DNA from: Schizophyllum amplum | Lineage: Eukaryota > Basidiomycota > Agaricomycetes > Agaricales > Schizophyllaceae | Direction: 5' to 3' | Length of the DNA stretch: 15,305 bases | NCBI GenBank assembly: GCA_007026445.1 | Contig: VDMD01000286.1 | Span: forward strand, 1-15,305 | In this document: positions 1 through 8,965 of the stretch, piece by piece | Numbering within the stretch: the stretch's first letter is position 1 | Layout: every line of letters begins with the position of its first letter | Translations under genes and position numbers: made by a program | Notes under the pieces: generated by a model | The model's input: the letters and a program-made list of their open reading frames with translations, nothing else | What the model was told of the DNA's origin: nothing | Database searches by the model: none

Positions 1-666
1 GGTGCTTGGGTGTCGGTACTGGCCATAGACGCGTCGCAGGACGCCAGCTATGTTTTGCGCTGTGTCGATACTTGACAGAAGGTTTCTTTATTCGTTGAGT
101 ATAAGCCCTGACGCTGCGATTTTGTATTGCACACAAGGGACTCGCCTGGAAATGCAGGCGGCGGGCCGGGACTGCTGAAAGCGACGAACGCTGGATGAAA
201 CAAGCTGGCTTGCAGATTCGGTGCTGCCCGATTGCATTACGTAAGCGGATATCGCCTTCTCCTCAACGCCCATCATCTCCGTCGCCAGTCTCTCAGAACG
301 ATTCAAAATATTCTACTCAGCTCTAGTGCTGTAGGAACTCTTTCAGACCCGACTTTGAAATCGATTCACTGCAGTATGCTTCCGGTGCTGATTTACGTAT
401 CAGCGATAGCCAGTTCGAACTTCGAGGTGACAAGGGAAAAGACCATTTGCGTATGTTCAGGGTCTAACACTGAATTAATGTGTCTCCTCGTAACCGGGCT
501 GAATTCCGGAAGTGGCTGCAGTCATGCGAGCGGCCAAGAAGAGAGAAACTGAGGTCGCTCTACATTGTTTGTTCAGCTTGGTGCATGCTTTGTTCCTCAC
601 GTGGCCCGGTTGCGCCGGACAGACATTCCGCAACGGCCAGCGCCACGCTTGATCTCTGCGTCCACC
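1..666. other. Gene-free left flank, likely promoter of the ferric reductase gene
   Basis: No reading frame here looks like a protein family and no convincing exon chain was found on either strand. The longest open stretches (88-306 minus, 232-552 plus) have no recognisable motif. A palindromic CACGTG (E-box-like) lies at 598-603, 64 bp before the ferric reductase start codon, and is the only regulatory-looking site noticed. No TATA box is evident. A terminal exon of a gene lying to the left cannot be excluded. Confidence 0.5.
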
Positions 667-2502
667 ATGGCCGACACAGGGTCCGCTCCCGAGATTCCAA
701 CGGGCCTGCAGCAATATGAGTGAGTACTCTCTTTAGATACTCGACTTGTCTTTCAATCATCACGTTCCAGCTCATACGCCACGGACCCCAAGTACCAGAA
801 GTACTTCACCATCGGATGGACCGCAGCCCTCGGGGCGTATCTACTCTTCAGGATCGTCGGCCTCTTCATACCTCGGAGAAGTAAGGTCTGGAGTTTTGTG
901 TCCTCGATCGGACTTTGGAGCTTGCCAGGGATCGGCCTGACTGTCGGCCAGCGTGCGTTGCTGGCACTCGCAACGCCCCATCCTGCCTTACTGACCTATC
1001 CCCAGTCCTCGTGATCGTCTGCTACACTATCGGCGTTCTCGCTTGTCTCACCACGCGCGCCAAACTCGAGGAGAATCCCAACCGCGCAGGCTTCCTTGCC
1101 CTCGCTCAGCTCCCGCCCATCTTCATTCTCTCCGTTTTCAAGTCCGCCCCTACTGCCTCGCGCCCCCGCGCGCTGAAAGCTTCCTCGCGCACTTTACTTA
1201 CGAAAAGCTCTCGCCCTACCATCGCTATGCTGGGCGTGTATTCTTCCTCTGCACCGCGATCCACGGTGGGATGTGGATCAACAATCACCTGAAGTACGGC
1301 GAGCAGATCCTAGGCGCTTCCAAGGAGACGACGGGCGTGGCGGCCTTCTCGCTGGTGTGCATACTCGTGCTGTCCAGCTTGAAGCCCGTGCGACGGTGGG
1401 CATATGAGGTGTTCTACATAATCCAGTAAGTCTGTCAGTCGTTGCTGCGCTGTGAAGACGCGGTAAACCATCGATTCTAGCATTCTAGCCGTCCCCACAT
1501 TCCTCGTGACCATAAGCTACCACACGACGTATGCGCGCCCTGGGTATACCCGCCCGCCGCCTTCTGGCTCGCCGACCTGATCCTCCGCATGGTGCGCGGC
1601 ACCTGGGTTGGCCAAGTCGAGCTCTCCGTTCAGGGCGACACCACCGTGGTTTGTAACCGCTTCCCTCGTTTTTCTCTTCCACCCATTGACATGACATCCA
1701 TCAGATTCAAATGCCAACCTATTCTCAGCCTATCCTCCCAGGCCAGCACGTCCGTGTCACCCTTTTCCTCCCCACGCTCGGCTTCCGCGACGCCTGGTAC
1801 TCCCCAGGGCATCCCGTCACCGTCATACCGGCCGACCGCGGCGCCGTCCTGGCCATGAAGGCCGCTGGCGGCTGGACGCGCGCCGTCGGCGACTACGCAC
1901 GCTTCGCCTCCTCCACCTCGAAATCTGCTGACGCCGACTGCGCGGAGAAACCTGACGCCTGCCCCCCGGTTACCGTGCTTGCGATGCTTTCAGCGCACCC
2001 GACGGGCGGCATCGCGCTGCCCCGGCCGCTCGCCGCCTACACGGATGTGTTCTGCATGGCCGGGGGCAGCGGCGCCAGCTTTGCGCTCTCGCTTGCCGGC
2101 GCGCTGCGCGGCGTGCGCCGCGCGGAGGTCGTGTGGTGCGTACGCTCGTTCGGGAGCATCATCCCGCTCGCGCCGTACCTCGCAAGGCTGACGGCGGGCG
2201 CGGCAAACGTGCACATTACGGTGTACGTGACGTGTCTGTGCCAGCCGGAGCTCATCCCGGATATCCCGAATTGCGATGTGGTGCTGTGGGATGGGGTGGG
2301 GGATAGCGGAAGGCCATCGGTGGGCAGCTTGATGAAGACCTTTGTGGCGGAGGTGGATGCGAAGGATGAGCAGGCCAGTGTGGCCATTATGGCTGCGGGG
2401 CCTCGATCCCTAGTAGCGGAGGCGGGTAATGCGGTCGCGCGACTAAAGGCGGCTGGGCCTTCTGTAGAAGTTGGTTACCACGGAGAGGTTTTTGATCTAT
2501 AG
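667..2502 (+). CDS. Ferric-chelate reductase, FRE/NADPH-oxidase superfamily membrane flavocytochrome
   Basis: The enzyme transfers electrons from NADPH through FAD and two hemes across the membrane to reduce extracellular Fe(III), usually ahead of iron uptake. Proposed exons are 667-719, 771-952, 1006-1425, 1481-1648 and 1705-2502, about 540 residues. The start ATG has a CCACC context. A membrane helix lies at about residues 29-51, followed by the ferric-reductase core with NRAGFLALAQLP. Two H-x13-H pairs, expected heme ligands, are visible: HRYAGR...IHGG (about 151/165) and HILAVP...SYH (about 219/233). The FAD domain has WYSPGHPVTV near 311 and the NADPH site has MAGGSGASF near 393. The end VGYHGEVFDL fits the usual acidic/aromatic C-terminus. 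Two one-base losses, near 1147-1167 and 1538-1540, break the homologous frame. Both could be sequence errors, or the gene could be a recent pseudogene. Family assignment is secure; substrate (iron or copper) is inferred. Confidence 0.88.
1142..1180 (+). other. Apparent -1 frameshift in ferric reductase exon 3
   Basis: Family-like sequence runs in one frame up to FILSVFKSAP (about 1150) and resumes in another frame at FLAHFTYEKL (from about 1181). The change equals one missing base. C runs at 1147-1150 and 1163-1167 are the obvious places. A 38-nt intron at 1142-1179 (GT...AG) would also restore phase, but it is shorter than every other intron here and has no room for a normal branch site. Confidence 0.6.
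1531..1548 (+). other. Apparent -1 frameshift in ferric reductase exon 4
   Basis: The helix HILAVPTFLVTISYHTTYAR is in one frame, and WVYPPAAFWLADL, which should follow after one Pro, is one base out. The break falls in CCC at 1538-1540 before TGG. Using the acceptor at 1488 instead of 1480 would keep an open frame to the next exon. It would, however, replace the histidine-bearing heme helix with unrelated sequence, so a missing base is the better reading. Confidence 0.65.
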
Positions 2503-3088
2503 CATATAGCGTCTGTTGTTGTACGAATAGGAAGCTGGGTCTGTCGCTTTCTACCACAGATGCTGCTCTATTTGCCTCTAAGGCTTCAGCATAGCTAGAA
2601 GACAGCCTTATGAGGATCTCTGTGTAGTATTGTACATCGCTTGCACAATTCAGAAGTCGAGCTTGATCTGACAGTGATCTGTGAGTGACATGCACGTGTC
2701 GATCAAGGCACGTCCCCGTGTGATGTGTGACGATTGTCGAACATGATGATCGCGAACGACTCAGTCGAGGCCTGAGCGCTTGAGCTGTCCTCGACACCCT
2801 GCTATCGGCTACTCTGGAAGACATAGAGTCAAACGAGTTCAGGCCGCTCTACCTTAGTACGTCTACACCTAAAAATCTGCGGCACGCAGCGCCAGACGTT
2901 CGGAGAGACTGCTCGCCGATCTAGCCTCTTCAAACACATCAGACACCTCCGACGAATTCAAAGCGATCTCCTGGATCCTACCAATGGTTTCGGCCTACCA
3001 GGATCGCGCAACAAGCACGTATAAGTGCGCCAAGCGCATCGACAAGATGCCCCCTCCCTGTCCCCCTTACTCAGACTGACCTCGCATC
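2503..3088. other. Intergenic region between ferric reductase and glycosyltransferase genes
   Basis: No gene was recognised. The minus-strand open frame at 2387-2824 overlaps the end of the reductase coding sequence and has no family features. The right part presumably holds the glycosyltransferase promoter, with TATAAG at 3020-3025 and pyrimidine-rich sequence between about 3048 and 3070. Confidence 0.6.
3020..3025 (+). promoter_or_regulatory. TATA-like element before the glycosyltransferase gene
   Basis: TATAAG lies 69 bp before the ATG at 3089 and is followed by CT-rich sequence. The acetyltransferase gene has the same hexamer 67 bp before its ATG. The role is inferred from position. Confidence 0.45.
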
Positions 3089-4692
3089 ATGCCCAACATC
3101 CTCTTCCTCACTTTCCCCGAGCACGGGCAGGCCACCATTCACCTAGCGACTGCCTTTGAGATCTACTCGCGCCAGATCTCCGGTGTCAATGTGCACGTCG
3201 CGTCCGCGCCAAATCTCAAGCCGCGCTTCGACCAGGTTAAGGCCCGGGTGGATGCCATTGACAGCGGCGCGCACGGTTCAGAGGCTATCTTCCACACCGT
3301 GCTCCAGTACTCGTACGCAGAGGCCGTCAAGCGTTGCGGCTACGCTACCCAGGATACGTATGTGCACCCACCCGCTCGGCGTTCTTCCCGGCACTTGGAC
3401 CTCATCACAACTGCTTGTCCGTACCCTGTGGACGACTACATGGTGCGTGCTCTGCTCATCTCCCCTTCTTCGTTCCGCTGACATCGATGTCCTCTTGCAG
3501 GCCTGTATAGATGAATGCCAGGCGCTCATGAAGAAATTGGCCCCTGCGGTAGTAATCATCGATGTGCTGTTCAGTCAGGCCATCGACGCCTGCAAGCTCG
3601 CAAAGCAGCCCTATGTGGCCTTTAGCCCCCTTCCTGGCTGCGCTACATCCATGGGCAACCAGCCTCACGGACGGGCGCTGTGGTACTACCCCTCGTGAGC
3701 GCGTCTCGATTGCCTTTCGCGTATACACTCACCGATTCTATTCTCTCCTACAGAGTGGGCACTGACGTTGCCTTCCCTATTCCCTGGTCAGACTTCTTCC
3801 CGAATATCATCAACACCTTCCGGCTAGCTTATGCTGCCTTCACCAACCCCGACGTCAAGGCGACCAATGCCGCGCGCGAGGCGCGAGGATGCACCTGGAT
3901 GCATCCAGTCTTCACCATATCCAACACAGAACCCGACGTACCAGTGCTCTCAGCTGGAGTGCCGGAGGTCGATTTCCCCTTCGTCGCCCCGCCAGAGTTG
4001 CATATGTTTGGCGCGGTGAGCGTACTGTGCGCCCCGCTCGCGGAATGCGATCCAGAGCTCGAGGCTTGGCTGAACCGGGGGGAGACGATATTGATGGTCA
4101 TGGGCTCGCACATTCAGTACGACGCGCCTCTCGCGCGACGTGTGCTAGCGGGGCTACTCGGCGGGGCCGGTGATAGACAAATACTGTGGAAGGTGCATGA
4201 GCGTGACGCGCTGACGGAGCTATGGGACGAGATGCTCACGACGCAGCGGGATCGCGAGCGGGTACGCATCGTGAAGTGGTTCGAGCCAGAGCCGGCGATC
4301 ATCGCAGAGCACGAGAATGTGGTATGCTACGTGCACCATGGCGGCGCGAACTCGTACTTCGAGGCAGCAAGGTTGGTCGTATTTGCGGGCTGTTTTCGAG
4401 CATGAAACTGAATGTGCACAGGGCTGGCACGCCGCAGGTCATACTTCCTGTGTGGATGGACACATACCATAATGCCATGCGCCTTGAGTACTGTGGCCTT
4501 GGGGTCTACGGTAGCAGGCAAGCTGCACCAGATGTGGATGCGACAGAGCTGGCTGTGGCTGTATCGGCTGTTGTGTATGGACCAAAGAGTGCGCTGTACA
4601 GACAACGGGCCAGGGAAGTTGCCACGAAATGTCGGCAGGCAGGTGGAAGGGTTAAGGCTGCAGATTTTATACTAGATCAGCTGCAATTATAA
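3089..4692 (+). CDS. UDP-glycosyltransferase, GT family 1 (UGT-like)
   Basis: The enzyme moves a sugar from a UDP-sugar to a small lipophilic acceptor, probably in the cytosol since no signal peptide is seen. Exons are 3089-3442, 3501-3694, 3754-4371 and 4422-4692, giving 478 residues, a normal length. All three introns (58, 59, 50 nt) have good donors and branch-like sites, and the spliced length is an exact multiple of three. The N-terminus MPNILFLTFPEHGQ places a His at residue 12 where GT1 enzymes carry the catalytic base. The C-terminal half has the donor-sugar signature: YVHHGGANSYFEAA (near 378) joins across the last intron to AGTPQVILPVWMDTYHNA, ending with an E..GLGV stretch. The ATG has A at -3. 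The acceptor, and the sugar used, cannot be read from sequence. No secondary-metabolite cluster partner is adjacent, so sterol, lipid or xenobiotic conjugation are all possible. Confidence 0.9.
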
Positions 4693-5335
4693 GCATAGCA
4701 GCCGCAAGACTAAGCAGCGAGCGCTGGGCGTTCTGATCCCAGGAAGTTCACGACTGAGGGCCCGGGGCTGAGTTACACACACTCATCCAAGAACTCTCAG
4801 CGCGCCGCCAGTACTGCGTCCCTGCTGCGAATCTGCTGCGAGCTCTCTGTGAACATGATGTCGCGCCCGCCAGCGAGCGGCCAGGCGTGACGCAGGCGTG
4901 CATCTACATAGTGACTGAGATGCGATGTCGCGACCTTCGAATAACATAGACGCAACGATGAACTAAAAGAGATGGACATTATGATCATATACGTTATCGA
5001 TTATCGCCCCCCGCCTCACTTACCTCGCAGCTCAGAAACAACCGAGTCATGAAGGCGACGCCATACCATACTCCGACTCCGACTCGTGTGTAGCACGCTT
5101 CCCGTGACCTTGTTCAACGTCACAAAGCGACTGCGCGCGACACACGGACGAGTCATACCCAGTCACGACATGCCAAGCCGCTGGCTGCGCCGCACCAGTC
5201 TCTGCTGCGAGTCTCTGAGACGAGGCAGGCGTAGCAGGCACGGGCGATATCCACGTCTGGGGCAGAGCTATAAGAGTTCAACAGTGGAGGACGGGGATGC
5301 TTCAGAGCTGATTCCTTCCACTCGGTCAACTTACT
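4693..5335. other. Intergenic region between glycosyltransferase and acetyltransferase genes
   Basis: No gene was recognised. Short open frames on both strands (for example 4797-4988 minus and 5086-5427 plus) lack family features and conflict with the acetyltransferase frame. The right end carries TATAAG at 5269-5274. The left end should hold the 3' UTR of the glycosyltransferase; no clear polyadenylation signal stood out. Confidence 0.6.
5269..5274 (+). promoter_or_regulatory. TATA-like element before the acetyltransferase gene
   Basis: TATAAG is 67 bp before the ATG at 5336, nearly the same hexamer and spacing as in the preceding gene. Core-promoter function is inferred. Confidence 0.45.
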
Positions 5336-6275
5336 ATGTCGGAGACGGCCACCTTCCCATATACGATTCGCAGAGTCCCAAGCCCTACCCAGGAAGAGAC
5401 TGCCGCCATCGTCGATGTCGTGGTTGAGGCGTGGAGAACGGGTACGTCATGGCATGTTGACTGCGTCGTCGTGGTCAGGCAATCAACTGACCTGTCCAGC
5501 ACCGGCAACCATCATTGCCTATGGAGAGCACATAGACACCATTGTGCGCCCACGCGCTGAGATGGGCATCAACGCCGTCCTGAAGACAGGTCAAGTCTTC
5601 GTTTGCGAGGACCCCAAGGCGAACCGCATCGTGGGCGTGACGGCGTGGGTTCCTCCAGGAAGGGACCTGTACGACGAGTGAGTGTTCTCTTTATATAATA
5701 GCACTCACCGAACCTCACTCGTCACAGACCTGCCGAAGGTGTAGCAATATGGAACACGCTCGGCGCCCTTTTGCCTGAGAAGGAGCGTCAGGTGGTAGCA
5801 AAAGTATGCTTATACACTGCCTTTCAGGGTCAATGATGCCTACGGACTCACCTTCATTCGCAGGCTGGCGAGCGCATGAACACATTCACTGAGCAGGCGC
5901 TGGGTCCAAGCACGAAGCATGACGAGTGGTATCTCTTCCTCGTCGGTGTGCATCCGAGCTACGCTGGGCAGCGCATCGCATCGACAATGATTGCGGAACA
6001 GCTGAAGCAGGTGAGCAATCCATCGCAGCCATATCAACATGCGATAATTGGAGGCACGCCAGACCGATCCGTACTCGGTAGCTCTGGAGTGCAACGAGAA
6101 CAGGGTCAGTTTCCATTTATGAGGGATAGATGGCAAGACTTACAAGGCATGTCATCAGGTCAAGCTCTACGAGCGCCTCGGGTGGGAAGTCAAAGGAAGA
6201 GAAGCCATCGCAGGCCTCGGTGGCGAGCTATCTTTTTGCGCGATGCTGCGTCCGCCTACGAGCGGCAGGAAATGA
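5336..6275 (+). CDS. GNAT-family N-acetyltransferase
   Basis: This is predicted to transfer an acetyl group from acetyl-CoA to an unknown amine. Proposed exons are 5336-5441, 5500-5677, 5728-5803, 5864-6010, 6054-6104 and 6159-6275, giving about 224 residues with the total divisible by three. The N-terminus TIRRVPSPTQEETAAIVDVV resembles the opening strand and helix of fungal GNATs. Motif A, the CoA pyrophosphate loop, is LVGVHPSYAGQRIASTMIAE near residue 149. Motif B spans SVALECNENR and, across the last intron, VKLYERLGWEVKGR. The end SFCAMLRPP is typical of this fungal subgroup. Intron 4 could end at 6053 or 6062 (both AG, same frame). Intron 5 is best ended at 6158, giving a CTTAC branch site and the expected ECNENR-VKLYERLGW join; an earlier AG at 6146 is also in frame. 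The substrate is unknown. Confidence 0.85.
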
Positions 6276-6779
6276 TGAAAGGTCATGCGTGTCATTCATA
6301 AGCTCAGTAGCCATAGACTTCTTATGGCCTGCGCACTGCCTAGCATCCCCAATGAGCCCGTAACCGTCATTTCCCGCCAGTGCCCCGATGCTGTTGGCAT
6401 TCGCGTCCTGCGCCACGCACGTCATCATCGGGGGAGATGTGAGCACTTGACTCGTTTCTGTGCGGCGACTCATGAGGTGAGAACGAGGACTCGGACTCAG
6501 AGCATGTATCGCCACGAGCAGTGGTTACAAGAACGATAAGCGCTGGAGAAATGGAGGGATGGGTATCTGCAAAGTCATGAGATACTTCGGCCAACCTCGT
6601 ACTCGCACGAAAGCTCACCTCATATCCATCTATGCCCACCGCACACCGAAGTATTGACTTAGACGGGCGACCGTCATGCAGCGCGATTGCCGATGCGCTC
6701 GTCTACGGGGTCCGAAGTGTGGTCTGATAAAAGACAGTGGTCCCGTATTGATGGAAAAGAACATATACAGCGGGGAGTA
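6276..6779. other. Convergent 3' intergenic region between acetyltransferase and TRAX genes
   Basis: Two genes end towards each other here, so the region should contain both 3' UTRs. Open frames at 6285-6539 plus and 6367-6639 minus lack recognisable features. No convincing hairpin, tRNA or repeat was seen. Confidence 0.6.
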
Positions 6780-7807
6780 TCAGTCATATTCGTCTCGCTC
6801 CTCCGGGTCATAGTCTTCGTGTCTGCCTCGAGTGCGGCGCGTGTCCCTGGAACCAGTGTTGAAGCTGGCCACGGTTTCCGATACGATGTCCTCCATCATC
6901 TCGGGTGGTACGTCGTACTCAGAGAAACGGATGGCAATGGTGTAGGCGGCTGTAGGAAGTTCTACATTGTTTTGACGCAAGGATGATGAGCAGACTGACC
7001 GTCTTCAATCTTTTGCAGCGATTGAGCAGTCACGGCTTGCTTTTTGTTCAGATCGCGGACGTAAGGCGACAGCCTTTCGAAGTCTACGTTAGATGTAAGT
7101 AGTGTGTCGAACACGATGAACGTATGAAGCTCACCTGCTTTGCAGTCTCTGACGAACGCGCAGATTTCGGCTGCCTTATTTCTACCACCGCGGCGTGAGA
7201 TACCAGAGATCGCGAGGCGCATAAGCTCTCCCGTAAGATCGGACACGCCCAACAGGTAGTCAGATGTGGTCAATGGAAAGTACTGTATGTGCCGCTTGTC
7301 AATGGATGAGTGCGCTGTATACGGAGCACTTACCGGCGACCCATCCTCCCGAGAGATCGTCCGTTGCACATCCTCAAATGATATAAGCGCCTCATGCTCG
7401 AGATAGTGCGCATACGCCAGCGCCTCGATGTATTCTTGCAACCCAGGCGACACCTGTCTTTGGTACCGCCAGAAACGTTCCGATTCCAGCTCGCCCTGCA
7501 TGTTCTTGTAGATTTCTTGTACCTCCTTCAGCTTCTCGTGCCCGCGACGCGCCGCCTTGCGTGAATCAGGCGCGTCCTCCGTCATGAGCCTGTGCAGCAA
7601 GAATATGACCTTCTTCGAGAGATTTGTAGCATCTCGGCTGGACTAGACGCAGTGCAAGCTTCAGTCGCGGATGCATGCCGAGGCAGCGAAGGCGGGGACG
7701 ACCTTGATCAGGCGCTCACGCCGGTCATGGTGCTCGTCAAGATCCTGGCGGAATGTATCGAAGAGACGGAGCACGTCGTCTCGGGCGTTGAGCGCGGGCG
7801 AGGTCAT
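6780..7807 (-). CDS. TSNAX: Translin-associated factor X (TRAX), C3PO nuclease subunit
   Basis: TRAX pairs with translin to form C3PO, an octameric endoribonuclease that removes siRNA passenger strands and processes tRNA fragments (in Neurospora, pre-tRNA 5' leaders). Exons in reading order are 7807-7703, 7642-7334, 7282-7135, 7083-7000 and 6949-6780, giving 271 residues against about 290 in human. Landmarks in order: FDTFRQDLDEHHDRRERLIK, SSRDATNLSKKVIFLLHR, GLQEYIEALAYAHYL, and DYLLGVSDLTGELMRLAI. The acidic residues known to be catalytic in animal TRAX are present as E105, E108, D153 and E157, so the nuclease should be active. The acceptor at 7643 (TAG) was chosen over the CAG nearby because it gives the conserved K-SSRD join; that at 6950 gives KIED-AAYTIAIR. 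Introns 2 and 3 are each 51 nt and stop-free. The ATG context is CACCATGA. The C-terminus is charged and probably disordered. The translin partner is not in the window. Confidence 0.95.
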
Positions 7808-7915
7808 GGTGGATGGGAACAAACTGAGTGGTGATGTCAGGGATCGGCTTCCCCGCATCTCGACAACGGACCCCAACAAGGAACAATACCGCGCTGCTTG
7901 TCTCCTGCACTCATT
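7808..7915. promoter_or_regulatory. Shared divergent promoter between TRAX and the HIT protein gene
   Basis: The TRAX (minus) and HIT (plus) start codons are separated by only 108 bp, which must hold both 5' UTRs and core promoters unless transcripts start inside the neighbour. No TATAAG-like box was seen, unlike in the two genes to the left. The arrangement suggests co-regulation, which is inference from layout alone. Confidence 0.6.
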
Positions 7916-8709
7916 ATGGCATTTGCCTCGCGCGCTGGCTGCCCCCTTTGCGGCATCGTCGCCAACGAGAGCGGCGAGAGTAACAACGTGCTGTGGCGCG
8001 ACGACATGTTCACCGCGTACCGCGAGACCGCAAATCCCGTATCCAGCACGGCGCACATCATCATCGCCTTCAAGTCAGTCGTCCTGTCGCTGCTGTATCC
8101 CTCAGGGCTCAAATTCTCGCAGCCTGCACGTCCCCTCCATCTATACGCTTGTATGCGCCCCCACAATCGCTTCACCACCGCCTAATCCTACACCAGTCCT
8201 CCAGCGACCTCCCTCTCCTCGTCAACCTCCGTAACATCGCCACACGGCTCTTGAAAGACCTCACTCCAAACTCCACCCCGCCTATACGCATCGGATTCAT
8301 CACTCCTCCCTTCAAAGACACGAAGATACCTGTGACCGACCACCTGCACGCGCATGCGTACGTCGAGCCAGCAGATCGCCTCGGCTGGTGGCGTGGCGTA
8401 GCGTTCAGTGCCGTCGCTTGGTACGCCATTGATGACCTTATTGCCGAGATTCGGTAAGCAGAATTCATCGCTGGCAGGGCCGGCAATATCTCTGAACGTG
8501 CCTTTAGCGAGTCTGTATCGAACAACCGCGTCAAGTCCGGCTACGAGAACCGTCGTCACGCCCCAATAGACGATGTTCCGGGCGCAGGAGCGCGTCAGGG
8601 TACCGCGGACGGGACGGATACGACCCCGCCCTCCGTGGCTGCGACTGAAGCCGACATTGAATCCGGCGCACCTTCTCCTGTCATTCCTTCTTCTAGCAGT
8701 CCGCAGTGA
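7916..8709 (+). CDS. HIT-domain (histidine triad) protein
   Basis: HIT proteins hydrolyse or transfer nucleotides from adenylyl-type conjugates such as AMP-lysine, ApnA or adenylylated intermediates. Exons are 7916-8073, 8123-8150, 8197-8453 and 8508-8709, giving 214 residues in frame, and exon 2 is only 28 nt. The N-terminus has CPLCGIV (C9, C12), a CxxC pair common in HINT-like members. HIIIAFN joins LHVPSIYTL across the first intron, then comes SSSDLPLLVNLRNIA. The triad is HLHAHAYV with H111, H113 and H115; the middle His is the family nucleophile. LGWWRGVAFSAVAWYAIDDL follows, as in related fungal HIT proteins. The last exon encodes a tail rich in Ser, Thr, Pro and Gly, probably disordered. 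ATG 7916 has A at -3 and is the first ATG in the frame. Which HIT branch it belongs to (HINT or aprataxin-like) is not settled; no aprataxin zinc finger is seen. Confidence 0.9.
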
Positions 8710-8957
8710 CCCTTATGCCTGCAAGCGCTATGCAAAAAGGTGAAGTCCATGGGTACATTTCAGGCTGTTAAAAATACATTGCAATCCGGCTCGTGCTGTA
8801 GCGTTTACTTCCTCCGTCTTGAACATAGCATACGTAGATCCTTTGGTTGAGTGTCCACCGCATCGCATTACTTCCGCCTCCTCTCCGACGCATTACTCGT
8901 TCGAGGCCGAGATGAAGATCTTCAATCCTGAGTCTTCCGTTCCGAGTCTTTGGTCGT
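8710..8957. other. Convergent 3' region between the HIT and BLM10 genes
   Basis: This short gap holds the 3' UTRs of two converging genes. An A-rich stretch (TTAAAAATACATT near 8768-8780) could serve polyadenylation of the plus-strand gene. The minus-strand open frame 8768-8965 is simply read-through past the BLM10 stop region in another frame. Confidence 0.5.
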
Positions 8958-8965
8958 CTAGGCAT
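8958..8965 (-). other. BLM10: 8-nt terminal coding exon of BLM10 carrying the HbYX end
   Basis: The preceding exon ends SSY plus one T at 9014. After a 48-nt intron (9013-8966, GTGAGT donor, CTGAC branch, TAG acceptor) these eight bases finish the second Tyr, add Ala and give TAG. The splice therefore builds the proteasome-docking Tyr-Tyr-Ala end, the ending expected for Blm10, which supports the model. Confidence 0.88.

Noticed and set aside
88..306. 72-residue minus-strand open frame
   Set aside because: It has no recognisable family, weak signs of a continuing exon at the left edge and no usable splice partner that could be verified.
232..552. 106-residue plus-strand open frame in the left flank
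   Set aside because: The composition looks non-coding, no motif is present and no supporting promoter or exon continuation was found.
2387..2824. 145-residue minus-strand open frame
   Set aside because: It overlaps the certain reductase C-terminus and intergenic DNA and lacks family features.
5086..5427. 113-residue plus-strand open frame
   Set aside because: It runs into the acetyltransferase first exon in a different frame; it is Arg/Ser rich, as shadow frames are.
6105..6146. 42-nt version of the last acetyltransferase intron
   Set aside because: The acceptor at 6158 gives 54 nt, a properly spaced CTTAC branch site and a better match to the GNAT motif B region.
6962..6999. 38-nt version of the last TRAX intron
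   Set aside because: An acceptor 12 bases further on gives a 50-nt intron and the conserved KIED-AAYTIAIR join.
8768..8965. 65-residue minus-strand open frame at the BLM10 3' end
   Set aside because: It begins inside the 8-nt terminal exon in another frame and runs through the 3' UTR; no motif is present.
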